Counted from the first letter of the stretch, positions 1-7,619 are shown. The stretch is DNA of 18,381 nt from JBFHDX01 sp041584475 (GCA_041584475.1 JBFHDX010000078.1:1-18381); one strand, 5' to 3'. A program made the numbers and translations. Notes: a model not told the origin generated them from the letters alone.

Positions 1-898
1 GCGCCAGAAGCATGATTGCCTCGCGCAGCGCGAAGGTGAGTTCCGGGCCGACCTTGAGAAACACGTACCGGCTGTCGACGAGATCCTGCAGTGCGCCGAC
101 GGTCTGGTAGTCCGTCGAATGCGCTTCGTAGGCCATGCCCGGATGGTCGAGAATGATCCGGGCCAGCGCCCTGGCGGCGTCCGGTCGAAACGGGCGGACG
201 GAGGAATCGCTGAAATCGACGCCGGGCTGTGTGACGACGGCGACGACGCGCCGCCAGGCCTCATCGAGGCCGTGCCGCGAGAACGCGATCCGGTGCGTGT
301 CGATGGTCTCCGCGACGCTGTGCGCATCGGTGACCGCCAGGTCCGAGAGGTCGCCGGTCTCGCCGCCCGGCGTGGGGACCTCGGTTCCGATGACGTAGCA
401 GGGGGGCGCGTCGCCGCTGGCCTGTCGCTCCGCCGCGACGCACAGCCGCGCCGTGCGCTCCGCGATCTCGGTCGGCGAGAGCGTGCCGTCGCCGGCGCAG
501 CCCATGCTGGCATCGAGATGGATCTTGCTGAAGCCGGCGCCGACATAGGATCGCACGAGGTCGGCGGCATGCGACAGGGCCGTATCGACAGGCTCGCTCT
601 TCCAGGGGTTTGGGCCCAGATGATCGCCGCCGAGCAGCGCGGCGTCGGGGTCGTAGCCGCAGTCCGCCGCGATCGCGCGGATGTACGCTCGACAGTCCGC
701 CGCCTGCATTCCGGTATAGCCGCCGAACTGGTTGACCTGATTGCAGGTTGCCTCGACGAGAACCGGCAGCGAGCGGGCGGCGGCGAAATCGAAGATCGCT
801 TCGAGCGCCCAGCGATTGGCCGTGCAGAACGACGGCAACCCCGCCCGCAGGCCCGAGCGGTTGCGATCGAGAAGCTGCGGAAGCGAAGCCGGGTCCAT
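1..898 (-). CDS. KbaZ/GatZ-type D-tagatose-6-phosphate 4-epimerase or aldolase subunit (partial)
   Basis: The minus-strand frame opens with ATG at 898 and stays open to the window edge, giving about 299 residues of a family usually near 420-430, so the C-terminal part is outside. Seen in the translation: SFCTANRWALEAIF near the N-terminus, then VLVEATCNQVNQFGGYTGM, LLGGDHLGPNPW, GFSKIHLDASMGC and, close to the edge, LKVGPELTFALREA. These blocks match the KbaZ/GatZ family closely. In E. coli the family is the non-catalytic subunit of tagatose-1,6-bisphosphate aldolase. In Agrobacterium, a homologue in a galactitol/altritol pathway is described as a D-tagatose-6-phosphate 4-epimerase giving fructose 6-phosphate. 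The start codon overlaps the stop of the upstream kinase (TGATG), which implies translational coupling and supports a shared tagatose role. No catalytic aldolase partner (KbaY/GatY) is visible, which favours the epimerase reading; that is an inference, since the partner could lie outside. Confidence 0.85.
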   Translation of the reverse strand, partial: MDPASLPQLLDRNRSGLRAGLPSFCTANRWALEAIFDFAAARSLPVLVEATCNQVNQFGGYTGMQAADCRAYIRAIAADCGYDPDAALLGGDHLGPNPWKSEPVDTALSHAADLVRSYVGAGFSKIHLDASMGCAGDGTLSPTEIAERTARLCVAAERQASGDAPPCYVIGTEVPTPGGETGDLSDLAVTDAHSVAETIDTHRIAFSRHGLDEAWRRVVAVVTQPGVDFSDSSVRPFRPDAARALARIILDHPGMAYEAHSTDYQTVGALQDLVDSRYVFLKVGPELTFALREAIMLLA

Positions 899-1881
899 CA
901 CGCGTGCGCCTCGGCGCCACGTCCGGCGCCGGTGCTCCCGAGGTATCGGCGTATCTCATCGAGCGCGGGGTTGCCTTCCATCGGCCCCCGCCGGGTGACC
1001 GAGAGCGCCCCGGCCGCGTTGGCATAGCGTGCGGCCTCGGCGATCGGATGGCCGGTGGCGAGCAGGCCCACGAAGGTGCCGCAGAAGCAGTCCCCGGCAC
1101 CGGTCGGATCGACGGCGTCGACGACGTGTCCCGGCAGTTCGAGCCGCGCGTCCCGGTCGGCGACGATGCAGCCCCGCTCGGCGCGTTTCAGCGCCACGAT
1201 TCGCGCGCCGGAATCGAGCAGTGCGTCGATGGCGGCGGATTCGCCCATGCCCGGCATGAGAAATGCCAGATCCTCAGCGCTGGGCATGACGATCGTCGCC
1301 GTTGCCAGAACCGTTTCGATGGCGGTCCGGGCTTCCTCATCCACGAACAGCTCCGGGCGCACGTTTGGATCGAGTGTGATCTGCCAGCCGGCCGCATGTG
1401 CGTGCCCGACCAGGGTCATGATGTTCGCCCTGATCCGGGCATTGCCGAGCGACGAGCCCGAGACATGCACATAGCCGGGGCCGGCGTCGGCGCCGGCGGG
1501 CGAGATATCGTCGCCGATCTCGAACGAGTCGGCCGCCGTGTTCTCGATATGGAAGATGAACGTGCGCGACCCATCATCGAAATACGACACGAAGGCAACC
1601 CCCGTCGCCCGGCCCTGCGAACGCCGAATGCCGGTGATGTCGACCTTGTCCTGCGCCAGACGATTGCGGACGACCTCGCCGAAGCCGTCGGCACCGACGC
1701 CGCCAAAGATCGCGGCGTCACCGCCGACACGCGCGACCTGGTCGATGAAGATCGCGGGCGCGCCGCTCGCGTATGGGCCTGAGAATTGCGCGCTTCGCGA
1801 CAGCGCGCAGCCGGTTTCGAGCGAGACGAATTCGACGAGGATCTCACCAGCGGTGACGACGGGTCCCTGCAGGATTTCCAT
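898..1881 (-). CDS. PfkB-family sugar kinase, probable tagatose (or fructose) kinase
   Basis: This is a 327-residue ribokinase/PfkB carbohydrate kinase. The N-terminal region has TAGEILVEFVS followed by GPYASGAPAIFIDQVARVGG, where SGAPAIFIDQVA is a block I associate with tagatose-kinase-like members. The C-terminal PfkB signature DPTGAGDCFCGTF carries the catalytic Asp264. I chose ATG at 1881 because the family begins a few residues before the GEILVE strand; an in-frame ATG at 1953 would add a 24-residue tail unlike the family. The ribosome site is weak. It is the first gene of a two-gene minus-strand unit with the KbaZ-like gene and is divergent from the LacI regulator. The predicted reaction is ATP-dependent phosphorylation of D-tagatose at C6 in the cytoplasm. 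As I see no separate fructokinase in the locus, it might also phosphorylate fructose made by mannitol or sorbitol oxidation; this is inference. Confidence 0.85.
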   Translation of the reverse strand: MEILQGPVVTAGEILVEFVSLETGCALSRSAQFSGPYASGAPAIFIDQVARVGGDAAIFGGVGADGFGEVVRNRLAQDKVDITGIRRSQGRATGVAFVSYFDDGSRTFIFHIENTAADSFEIGDDISPAGADAGPGYVHVSGSSLGNARIRANIMTLVGHAHAAGWQITLDPNVRPELFVDEEARTAIETVLATATIVMPSAEDLAFLMPGMGESAAIDALLDSGARIVALKRAERGCIVADRDARLELPGHVVDAVDPTGAGDCFCGTFVGLLATGHPIAEAARYANAAGALSVTRRGPMEGNPALDEIRRYLGSTGAGRGAEAHA

Positions 1882-2087
1882 TGTTGCGGACCGTATCCCC
1901 GTTGGCTCGCACTGAGCGGTGCGGCTCGGCACAAACATGCCGACGACAATCATTTAGCTATCGCGTGTTAACATAAAAGTTTACCTGTGTCCAATTATTC
2001 GCTATGGATTCTTGACACGGAACTGACGGGGCCAACAGAACGCGACTTTCTCAGCTCCGGCGCCGGACGATTACTGTGCGGGACCGC
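1882..2087. promoter_or_regulatory. Divergent control region between the kinase and lacI-type genes
   Basis: This 206-base gap separates two divergent starts and must hold promoters for both. It is A+T-richer than its surroundings between about 1950 and 2015. On the plus strand a TTGACA lies at 2012-2017 but I find no good -10 at 16-18 bases from it. On the minus strand TTGGAC (complement of 1997-1992) lies 17 bases from TTAACA, which sits inside the putative operator at 1962-1973. Promoter assignments here are weak; the regulatory role follows from the geometry. Confidence 0.5.
1962..1973. promoter_or_regulatory. Putative operator A (CGCGTGTTAACA)
   Basis: The string CGCGTGTTAACA contains the perfect 8-base palindrome TGTTAACA at 1966-1973. 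Its first ten bases, CGCGTGTTAA, recur exactly at 3393-3402, just downstream of the binding-protein promoter. Having the same ten bases in both control regions that flank the local regulator gene suggests its binding site. The sites are seen in the sequence; their assignment to this LacI protein is inference. Confidence 0.4.
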
Positions 2088-3137
2088 ATGTCGGAAAAGT
2101 ATCAGTCGAAAACCAGACTCAAGACGATGGAGGATCTGGCGCAGGCCATCGGCTTGTCTCGTCCGACGGTATCCAAATACTTCAACGATCCGGAGAGCGT
2201 TCGCGCGTCGACCCGCAGCAAGATCGAACGCGCCCTCGAGGAGTACGACTACACGCCAAATCTGCTGGCGATGAATCTCAATCGCCGGCGAACCCGTGTC
2301 GTCGGCATCGTCGTACCCGAGATCAACGACCCGTTCTTCACCCATCTGATCCGTGTCGTTCAGCTGTCTGCCCTGGAGTCCGGTTACCTGGTGATCGTGG
2401 AGAGCTCGCACGGCGACGCCGGGCTCGAAGCGCGCGCCATCGAGAGCCTCGCATCGATGCATGCGGCCGGAGTCATCCTCGCACCGCTCGGCATCGACGC
2501 CGATCTCTCGCGCCTGCACCGTCTTCGCGAGTTCATGCCGATCGTCTTCGTCGACTCGCGGCTGGACAGCGAAACGGCCTACGTCGGCACGAACAACGAA
2601 CAGAGCATTTCGCTCATCGTCGATTATCTCTGCCGCTCCGGTTCGCCACCCGCGTTCTTCACGATGCCGGCCGTCAATTACAACGGCATCGAGCGCGAGA
2701 GGGCCTATACGACGAAGATGACAGAGATTGGCCACGAGCCCCGTATCATCAACGAGGGAATGCCGTACACGGGCTGGGATTTCGAGCAGTACGGCCAGAC
2801 GGCGATGCTCGAACTGATCGATTCCGGCAAGCTCGACGCCGATACGATCCTCTGCGCCAACGACCGTCTCGCCTTCGGTGTCCTCAGCGCCGCCTTCAAG
2901 CGAGGGCTCGCCGTCGGGCGCTCGGGCGATGCCAGGCTTCGTGTCGCGGGCCACGACGACCAGCCGCTCAGCAAGTTCTGCTGCCCCGCGCTGACAACCG
3001 TTGCGCAGGATGTCGAAGCGATCGGAATCGAGGCCGTCAAATTGCTTCTGGACAAGCTCGGTCGCGATGGTCCAGCGGCCAAACATGACGTTGAGCGGCT
3101 CTTCGACGCCAGGCTCATGCTGCGCGAATCCGCCTAG
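2088..3137 (+). CDS. LacI-family transcriptional regulator of polyol utilisation
   Basis: A 349-residue LacI/GalR regulator. An N-terminal helix-turn-helix reads MEDLAQAIGLSRPTVSKYFN, followed by a hinge with YTPNLLAMNLNRRRT. The core is a periplasmic-binding-protein-like sensor starting VVGIVVPEINDPFFTHL, with the usual D-TILCANDRLAFGVL block and a C-terminal AGHDDQPLSKFCCPALTTVAQD. ATG 2088 is chosen; a GTG at 2076 in the same frame would add four residues and cannot be excluded, since neither has a strong ribosome site. It lies between the divergent tagatose pair and the transport operon, the usual place for a local repressor relieved by the imported sugar or its phosphate. The family normally represses by binding near -10/+1, which fits the operator at 3393-3408. 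The effector cannot be read from the sequence. Confidence 0.92.
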   Translation: MSEKYQSKTRLKTMEDLAQAIGLSRPTVSKYFNDPESVRASTRSKIERALEEYDYTPNLLAMNLNRRRTRVVGIVVPEINDPFFTHLIRVVQLSALESGYLVIVESSHGDAGLEARAIESLASMHAAGVILAPLGIDADLSRLHRLREFMPIVFVDSRLDSETAYVGTNNEQSISLIVDYLCRSGSPPAFFTMPAVNYNGIERERAYTTKMTEIGHEPRIINEGMPYTGWDFEQYGQTAMLELIDSGKLDADTILCANDRLAFGVLSAAFKRGLAVGRSGDARLRVAGHDDQPLSKFCCPALTTVAQDVEAIGIEAVKLLLDKLGRDGPAAKHDVERLFDARLMLRESA

Positions 3138-3178
3138 GTCTCGCCCCGGTTACATCCCGCCGCCGACACCCCGAAACA

Positions 3179-3211
3179 CCGGAGCCCGCAACCCCGAATT
3201 GCCGGCTCCGG
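3179..3211 (+). terminator. Strong hairpin after the lacI-type gene
   Basis: The perfect arms CCGGAGCC (3179-3186) and GGCTCCGG (3204-3211) enclose a C/C mismatch, a further four-base pairing GCAA/TTGC and a seven-base loop CCCCGAA. It sits 41 bases after the regulator stop codon. There is no T-run after it, so it may be a rho-independent terminator of weak type, or a 3' end stabiliser. Confidence 0.55.
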
Positions 3212-3355
3212 ACCGACGGCGAGCCGCCGCGCGCGCGCCCGGCGCGACAATCGTACATTTGCCGATTTCGGCCCACGACTTGTTGTAGTAACGTTGCGGT
3301 AGCGGAAAGCGACGGACCGGAGAATCGCGAACCGCGGGCCAGGGTTGGCAATGTC

Positions 3356-3384
3356 TTGACATGACGTTGTCGTGTGGCAATACT
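3356..3384 (+). promoter_or_regulatory. Probable sigma70-type promoter of the polyol transport operon
   Basis: A perfect -35 TTGACA (3356-3361) is followed after 17 bases by AATACT (3379-3384), four of six matches to the -10 consensus. The predicted transcription start is near 3391, immediately before or within the putative operator at 3393-3408, and about 55 bases ahead of the binding-protein start codon. The preceding 3212-3355 stretch has no gene and no further signal I can support. Confidence 0.6.
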
Positions 3385-3392
3385 GAACTTTA

Positions 3393-3408
3393 CGCGTGTT
3401 AAAAACAC
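3393..3408. promoter_or_regulatory. Putative operator B overlapping the operon transcription start
   Basis: CGCGTGTTAAAAACAC holds the inverted repeat GTGTT-AAA-AACAC (3396-3408) and the ten bases CGCGTGTTAA shared with 1962-1971. Its position just after the predicted -10 is where a LacI-type repressor would block transcription. The sequence is direct observation; the binding is inference. Confidence 0.45.
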
Positions 3409-3444
3409 CGCACAACAATTTGCATCATGCAGGGAGGCAATCAG

Positions 3445-4770
3445 ATGCGGACTTATCCACGAAATTTCGCGGCCGCGCTGGCCGTGACGGCAGGCTTGCT
3501 CGGAGCGTCGACGGCGGCGTCGGCGGTGGAGCTGACCATTGCCACCGTCAACAACTCGGACATGATCATCATGCAGCGACTCTCCCCGCAGTGGGAGAAA
3601 CAGACCGGCCACAAACTGAATTGGGTCGTGCTCGAGGAGAACGTCCTGCGGCAGCGCGTGACCACCGACATCGCGACCAAGGGCGGCCAGTTCGACATCA
3701 TCACGATCGGGGCGTACGAGACGCCGATCTGGGGCGCTAAGGGTTGGCTGACTTCGCTCGACGATCTGGGCGAAGACTATGACTACGAGGACATCTATGC
3801 GACCATCCGCAACGGTTTGTCGGCTGACGGCAAGCTCTACGCGGTACCGTTCTACGCCGAGAGCTCGTTCACGTTCTACCGCAAGGACCTGTTCGACAAG
3901 GCCGGTGTCAAACCGCCGAAAGATCAGATCACCTACGACCAGTTCAAGGAAATCGTCGCCAAGGTGCACGACCCGGGAAACGGCGTCTACGGTACCTGTC
4001 AGCGCGGGAAGGCTGGTTGGGGCGAGAACATGGCGTTTGTCGGTCCGTTGGTGAACGCTTTCGGTGGCCGCTGGTTCGACATGGACTGGAACCCACAGCT
4101 CACAAGCGAGCCATGGGTTAATGCGGTCAACTATTATGTCGATCTGGTCAAGACCTATGGCCCTCCGGGTGCCTCGGCCAACGGACACAACGAGAACCGC
4201 GCGCTGTTCGCCGACGGCAAGTGCGCCACCTGGGTCGACGCGACCTCGGCCGCGGGCTTTATCTATAACCCGAACGAATCGACCGTAGCTGACAAGACCG
4301 ACTTCTTCCAGGCACCCAAGCAGGTGACCGACAAGGGAACCGGCTGGTTCTGGGCCTGGGCGCTTGCCATCCCGGCAAGCTCGAAGAAGGTCGACGCGGC
4401 CAAGCAGTTCTTGAAGTGGTCGACCTCGAAAGATTACGTCGTACTCGTCGGCGAGACCGAGGGTTGGGTCGCGGCACCTCCGGGCACTCGCAAGTCGACT
4501 TACGCCAACAAGAAGTACCTCTCGGCGGCGCCGTTCGCCGAGACCGTCGAAAAATCCATCCTGGCCGCGAACCCGGCCGACCCGACGCTCGAGCCGGTGC
4601 CCTACACCGGCGTCCAGTTCGTGGCGATTCCCGAGTTTCAGGGCATCGGCAACTATGTCGGCCAGCAGATCTCTGCGGCGTTGGCGGGTCAGCAAACTGT
4701 TGAACAGTCGCTTAAGAACTCGCAGGCCTTTGCGGTCCGCGAAATGACGAAGGCGGGATACATCAAGTAA
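3445..4770 (+). CDS. smoE: Polyol ABC transporter substrate-binding protein (SmoE/MtlE type)
   Basis: A 441-residue periplasmic solute-binding protein. The N-terminus MRTYPRNFAAALAVTAGLLG ends in a signal peptidase I site after ASA (about residue 27), and the mature part starts VELTIATVNNSDMIIMQRLS. The block LEENVLRQRVTTDIATKGGQ with FDIITIGAYETPIWGAKGWL is characteristic of the SmoE/MtlE sorbitol-mannitol binding proteins. ATG 3445 is chosen because GGAGG lies seven bases upstream; the in-frame ATG at 3427 would put the ribosome site inside the gene. It is the first gene of the operon and delivers the substrate to the two permeases downstream. Ligands in this family include mannitol, sorbitol, arabitol, galactitol and altritol; the sequence alone does not decide among them. 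Confidence 0.93.
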   Translation: MRTYPRNFAAALAVTAGLLGASTAASAVELTIATVNNSDMIIMQRLSPQWEKQTGHKLNWVVLEENVLRQRVTTDIATKGGQFDIITIGAYETPIWGAKGWLTSLDDLGEDYDYEDIYATIRNGLSADGKLYAVPFYAESSFTFYRKDLFDKAGVKPPKDQITYDQFKEIVAKVHDPGNGVYGTCQRGKAGWGENMAFVGPLVNAFGGRWFDMDWNPQLTSEPWVNAVNYYVDLVKTYGPPGASANGHNENRALFADGKCATWVDATSAAGFIYNPNESTVADKTDFFQAPKQVTDKGTGWFWAWALAIPASSKKVDAAKQFLKWSTSKDYVVLVGETEGWVAAPPGTRKSTYANKKYLSAAPFAETVEKSILAANPADPTLEPVPYTGVQFVAIPEFQGIGNYVGQQISAALAGQQTVEQSLKNSQAFAVREMTKAGYIK

Positions 4771-4783
4771 CCGTTTCTCCCTC

Positions 4784-4810
4784 GCGGGGCCGGTCCCTGA
4801 CTGGCCCCGC
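4784..4810 (+). terminator. Intercistronic hairpin after the binding-protein gene
   Basis: GCGGGGCCGG (4784-4793) pairs with CTGGCCCCGC (4801-4810), ten pairs including one G-T, around a seven-base loop. It begins 14 bases after the stop codon and is not followed by a T-run. Such hairpins after binding-protein genes commonly protect the upstream mRNA or attenuate readthrough, so that more binding protein than membrane protein is made. That role is inferred from position. Confidence 0.55.
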
Positions 4811-4895
4811 ACTTCGCCGGATCGCCCCGGGGTCGGCGATTGCCGACGACGGCCGCGGATTGGTGCTCAGGCTATCAAGTGCGAGGGGGCTTAGA

Positions 4896-5768
4896 ATGGC
4901 CACACAGCATTCCCGAACCGCCGCCCGGATGATGATTTCGCCGGCCGTGATCCTGCTGCTGGGCTGGATGCTGATCCCGCTCTCGATGACCCTCTACTTC
5001 TCGTTCCAGTTCTACAACCTGCTACAACCGGGACAGGAGAGTTTCGCAGGCTGGATGAACTACCGATTCTTTCTGACCGACCCGTCGTTCTTCGATGCGA
5101 TACGCAACACGCTGGTGTTGGTCGGCGGTGTGTTGGTCATTACCGTCGTCGGCGGGATCTTCCTGGCGCTCCTGCTTGACCAGCCGATGTGGGGTCAGGG
5201 GATCGTGCGCATCCTGGTGATCGCGCCGTTCTTTGTCATGCCCACCGTCTCGGCGCTGGTCTGGAAGAACATGTTCATGAACCCGGTCAACGGGTTGTTT
5301 GCTCATCTGGCGACGGGATTGGGACTTCAGCCTATCGACTTTTTCGCCCATTACCCGCTGGCTTCGATCATCGGTATCGTCAGCTGGCAGTGGTTGCCCT
5401 TTGCCACGCTGATCCTGCTGACCGCGATCCAGTCGCTGGACAGCGAACAGGTGGAGGCGGCCGAGATGGACGGGGCAGGCGCGCTGAGCCGCTTCTTCTA
5501 CATCATTCTGCCGCATCTGGCGCGCGCGATCACCGTGGTGATCCTGATTCAGACGATCTTCCTTCTTTCGATCTTCGCCGAGATTCTGGTCACCACCAGC
5601 GGCGGCCCGGGGACGGCGACCACCAACCTGACATACCTCGTCTACATCCAGTCGCTCCTGCAGTTCGACGTGGGCGGCGGATCTGCCGGTGGCGTGATCG
5701 CCATCATCCTTGCGAACATCGTTGCGATCTTCCTGATGCGGATGATCGGCAAGAACCTGGACATCTAA
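4896..5768 (+). CDS. smoF: Polyol ABC transporter inner-membrane permease (SmoF/MtlF type)
   Basis: A 290-residue MalF-like permease. Six hydrophobic segments are visible at about residues 15-37, 72-94, 103-123, 156-178, 211-233 and 266-285. The cytoplasmic coupling loop EAAEMDGAGALSRFFYIILP starts at residue 188 and contacts the ATPase. The start ATG 4896 has GAGGGGG six bases upstream; an upstream in-frame start would add an atypical tail. The gene is separated from the binding-protein gene by 125 bases containing a hairpin, and from the second permease by three bases, so the two permeases are tightly coupled. It would form the heterodimeric channel with the next gene product. Confidence 0.93.
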   Translation: MATQHSRTAARMMISPAVILLLGWMLIPLSMTLYFSFQFYNLLQPGQESFAGWMNYRFFLTDPSFFDAIRNTLVLVGGVLVITVVGGIFLALLLDQPMWGQGIVRILVIAPFFVMPTVSALVWKNMFMNPVNGLFAHLATGLGLQPIDFFAHYPLASIIGIVSWQWLPFATLILLTAIQSLDSEQVEAAEMDGAGALSRFFYIILPHLARAITVVILIQTIFLLSIFAEILVTTSGGPGTATTNLTYLVYIQSLLQFDVGGGSAGGVIAIILANIVAIFLMRMIGKNLDI

Positions 5769-5771
5769 GCC

Positions 5772-6602
5772 ATGGCACGCGCTGTCACGACCCAACGCAA
5801 GACCATCACCACCGCCGTTGCGTGGGGCGTAGGGTTCTTGATCTTCACGCCGATCCTCTGGACGTTCCTGACCGGGTTCAAGACCGAGGGCGAGGCCATC
5901 GCGTCGCCGCCGTCGTTCCTGTTCTTCGATTGGAATCTTTCGGCCTACGAGGCGGTGAACCAGCGGTCAGACTACCCCAAGCACTTCTTCAACTCGGTCG
6001 TCATATCCTTCGGTTCGACCCTGCTGGGGCTGCTGATCGCGATCCCGGCCGCGTGGGCCATGGCCTTCGTGCCCGCCAAACGGACGAAGGACGTGCTGAT
6101 GTGGATGCTCAGCACAAAGATGTTGCCTCCTGTCGGCGTGCTGATCCCGATCTACCTGATTTTCCGCGACACCGGGCTTTTGGACACCCGAATGGGCCTG
6201 GTCATCGTGCTGACGCTGATCAACCTGCCGATCATCATCTGGATGCTGTTCACCTATTTCCGCGAAATTCCCGCAGAAATCCTGGAAGCCGCGCGGATGG
6301 ACGGGGCGACATTGCGCGACGAGATCCTTTACGTGCTGACCCCGATGGCGGTGCCGGGCATCGCCTCGACGGTCTTGCTAAACGTCATCCTGGCGTGGAA
6401 CGAGGCCTTCTGGACGCTGAACCTGACGGCGGCCAATGCGGCTCCGTTGACGGCGTTCATTGCCAGCTTCTCCAGCCCCGAGGGCCTATTCTATGCCAAG
6501 CTTTCGGCGGCTTCGACCATGGCGATCGCACCGATCCTCATCGTCGGCTGGTTCAGTCAGAAACAACTCGTCCGCGGCCTGACCTTCGGCGCGGTGAAGT
6601 AG
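5772..6602 (+). CDS. smoG: Polyol ABC transporter inner-membrane permease (SmoG/MtlG type)
   Basis: A 276-residue MalG-like permease with a first hydrophobic segment at about residues 14-34 and others near 74-98, 107-131, 141-161, 196-212 and 244-262. The coupling-loop motif EAARMDGATLRDEILYVLTP starts at residue 172. The block STKMLPPVGVLIPIYLIFRD is typical of mannitol/sorbitol transporter permeases. It starts three bases after the first permease and ends 12 bases before the ATPase gene, so the three are one transcription unit. It is the second half of the translocation pore. Confidence 0.93.
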   Translation: MARAVTTQRKTITTAVAWGVGFLIFTPILWTFLTGFKTEGEAIASPPSFLFFDWNLSAYEAVNQRSDYPKHFFNSVVISFGSTLLGLLIAIPAAWAMAFVPAKRTKDVLMWMLSTKMLPPVGVLIPIYLIFRDTGLLDTRMGLVIVLTLINLPIIIWMLFTYFREIPAEILEAARMDGATLRDEILYVLTPMAVPGIASTVLLNVILAWNEAFWTLNLTAANAAPLTAFIASFSSPEGLFYAKLSAASTMAIAPILIVGWFSQKQLVRGLTFGAVK

Positions 6603-6614
6603 GGGACATGTGAG

Positions 6615-7619
6615 ATGGGTAGCATTCACCTGAGCGAGGTCACCAAGAGCTTCGGCGACGTGAAGGTCATTCCGCCGCTGGACCTTGAAATCGACAATGG
6701 AGAATTCGTTGTCTTCGTCGGGCCCTCGGGTTGCGGCAAGTCGACGCTCCTGCGGCTGATCGCGGGTTTGGAGGACGTCACGTCCGGCAAGATCGAGATC
6801 GACGGCCAGGATGCCACCAAGCTTCCTCCAGCCAAGCGGCAGCTTGCGATGGTGTTCCAGTCCTATGCGCTCTACCCGCATATGTCGGTCCGGAAGAACA
6901 TCGCCTTTCCGATGAAAATGGCCGCTATACCCAAGGACGAGCAGGACCGCCGCATCGACAACGCCGCGCGTGTGCTGAACCTCACCGAGTACCTCGATCG
7001 CCGTCCCGGCCAGCTGTCGGGCGGCCAGCGCCAGCGCGTCGCTATCGGCCGCGCCATCGTAAGGGAACCGGCTGCTTTCCTGTTCGACGAACCGTTGTCC
7101 AACCTCGACGCCGCGCTGCGGGTCGGAATGCGGCTGGAGATTAGCGAGCTGCACAAGCGGCTGGCCACGACCATGGTCTACGTGACCCACGATCAGGTCG
7201 AGGCGATGACCATGGCCGACAAGATCGTCGTGCTGAATGCCGGGGTGATCGAGCAGGTGGGCTCGCCGCTGGAGCTCTACCAGACCCCGCGCAACGTCTT
7301 CGTGGCCGGCTTCATCGGTTCGCCCAAGATGAATTTCATCGAGGGAGCCGAGGCCCAGAAACATGGCGCACACACAATAGGAATACGGCCCGAACATATC
7401 GAGGTCTCGAACAGCGAAGGCCCCTGGAAGGGCGTGGTTGGGGTCGCCGAGCACCTCGGCTCCGATACCTTCTTCCACATCCACGACACCGGATTGGCGG
7501 ACCCGATGACCGTCCGCGCCAGCGGCGAGGTCAGCTTCAACCACGGGGACACGATCTACCTGGCCCCCCGCGAAGACAGGATTCACAAATTCGACGCACA
7601 AGGATTGAGAACCAGCTGA
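6615..7619 (+). CDS. smoK: Polyol ABC transporter ATPase (SmoK/MtlK-ATPase, MalK type)
   Basis: A 334-residue MalK/UgpC-type ATPase. Walker A GPSGCGKST lies at residues 36-44, the Q-loop Gln at 82, the ABC signature LSGGQ at 134-138, Walker B AFLFDEP at 154-160, the D-loop SNLD at 162-165 and the switch His at 192. A C-terminal TOBE-like regulatory domain follows, including IGIRPEHIEVS. All catalytic residues are intact. It energises uptake through the two permeases just upstream. Its stop codon TGA (7617-7619) meets the position where the next, damaged gene would have begun, a one-base-overlap arrangement now broken by loss of the ATG. Confidence 0.95.
   Translation: MGSIHLSEVTKSFGDVKVIPPLDLEIDNGEFVVFVGPSGCGKSTLLRLIAGLEDVTSGKIEIDGQDATKLPPAKRQLAMVFQSYALYPHMSVRKNIAFPMKMAAIPKDEQDRRIDNAARVLNLTEYLDRRPGQLSGGQRQRVAIGRAIVREPAAFLFDEPLSNLDAALRVGMRLEISELHKRLATTMVYVTHDQVEAMTMADKIVVLNAGVIEQVGSPLELYQTPRNVFVAGFIGSPKMNFIEGAEAQKHGAHTIGIRPEHIEVSNSEGPWKGVVGVAEHLGSDTFFHIHDTGLADPMTVRASGEVSFNHGDTIYLAPREDRIHKFDAQGLRTS

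Noticed and set aside
119..1027. Plus-strand 302-codon open frame (and a minus-strand 261-1100 frame)
   Set aside because: They run over the KbaZ/GatZ-like and kinase genes in other frames; the sequence is low-complexity Arg/Ala/Gly-rich and resembles no family, while the true minus frame matches conserved KbaZ blocks.
3421..3431. Perfect palindrome TGCATCATGCA just before the binding-protein ribosome site
   Set aside because: It is short, occurs once, and has no partner site in the other control region; it may be chance.
3115..4812. Minus-strand 565-codon open frame
   Set aside because: It is antisense to the binding-protein gene, whose signal peptide, ribosome site and family motifs are clear. 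Long antisense frames are expected at this G+C content.
5189..6613. Plus-strand 474-codon open frame across both permeases
   Set aside because: It is a frame shadow of two well-supported membrane proteins and has no hydrophobic segments or family motifs.
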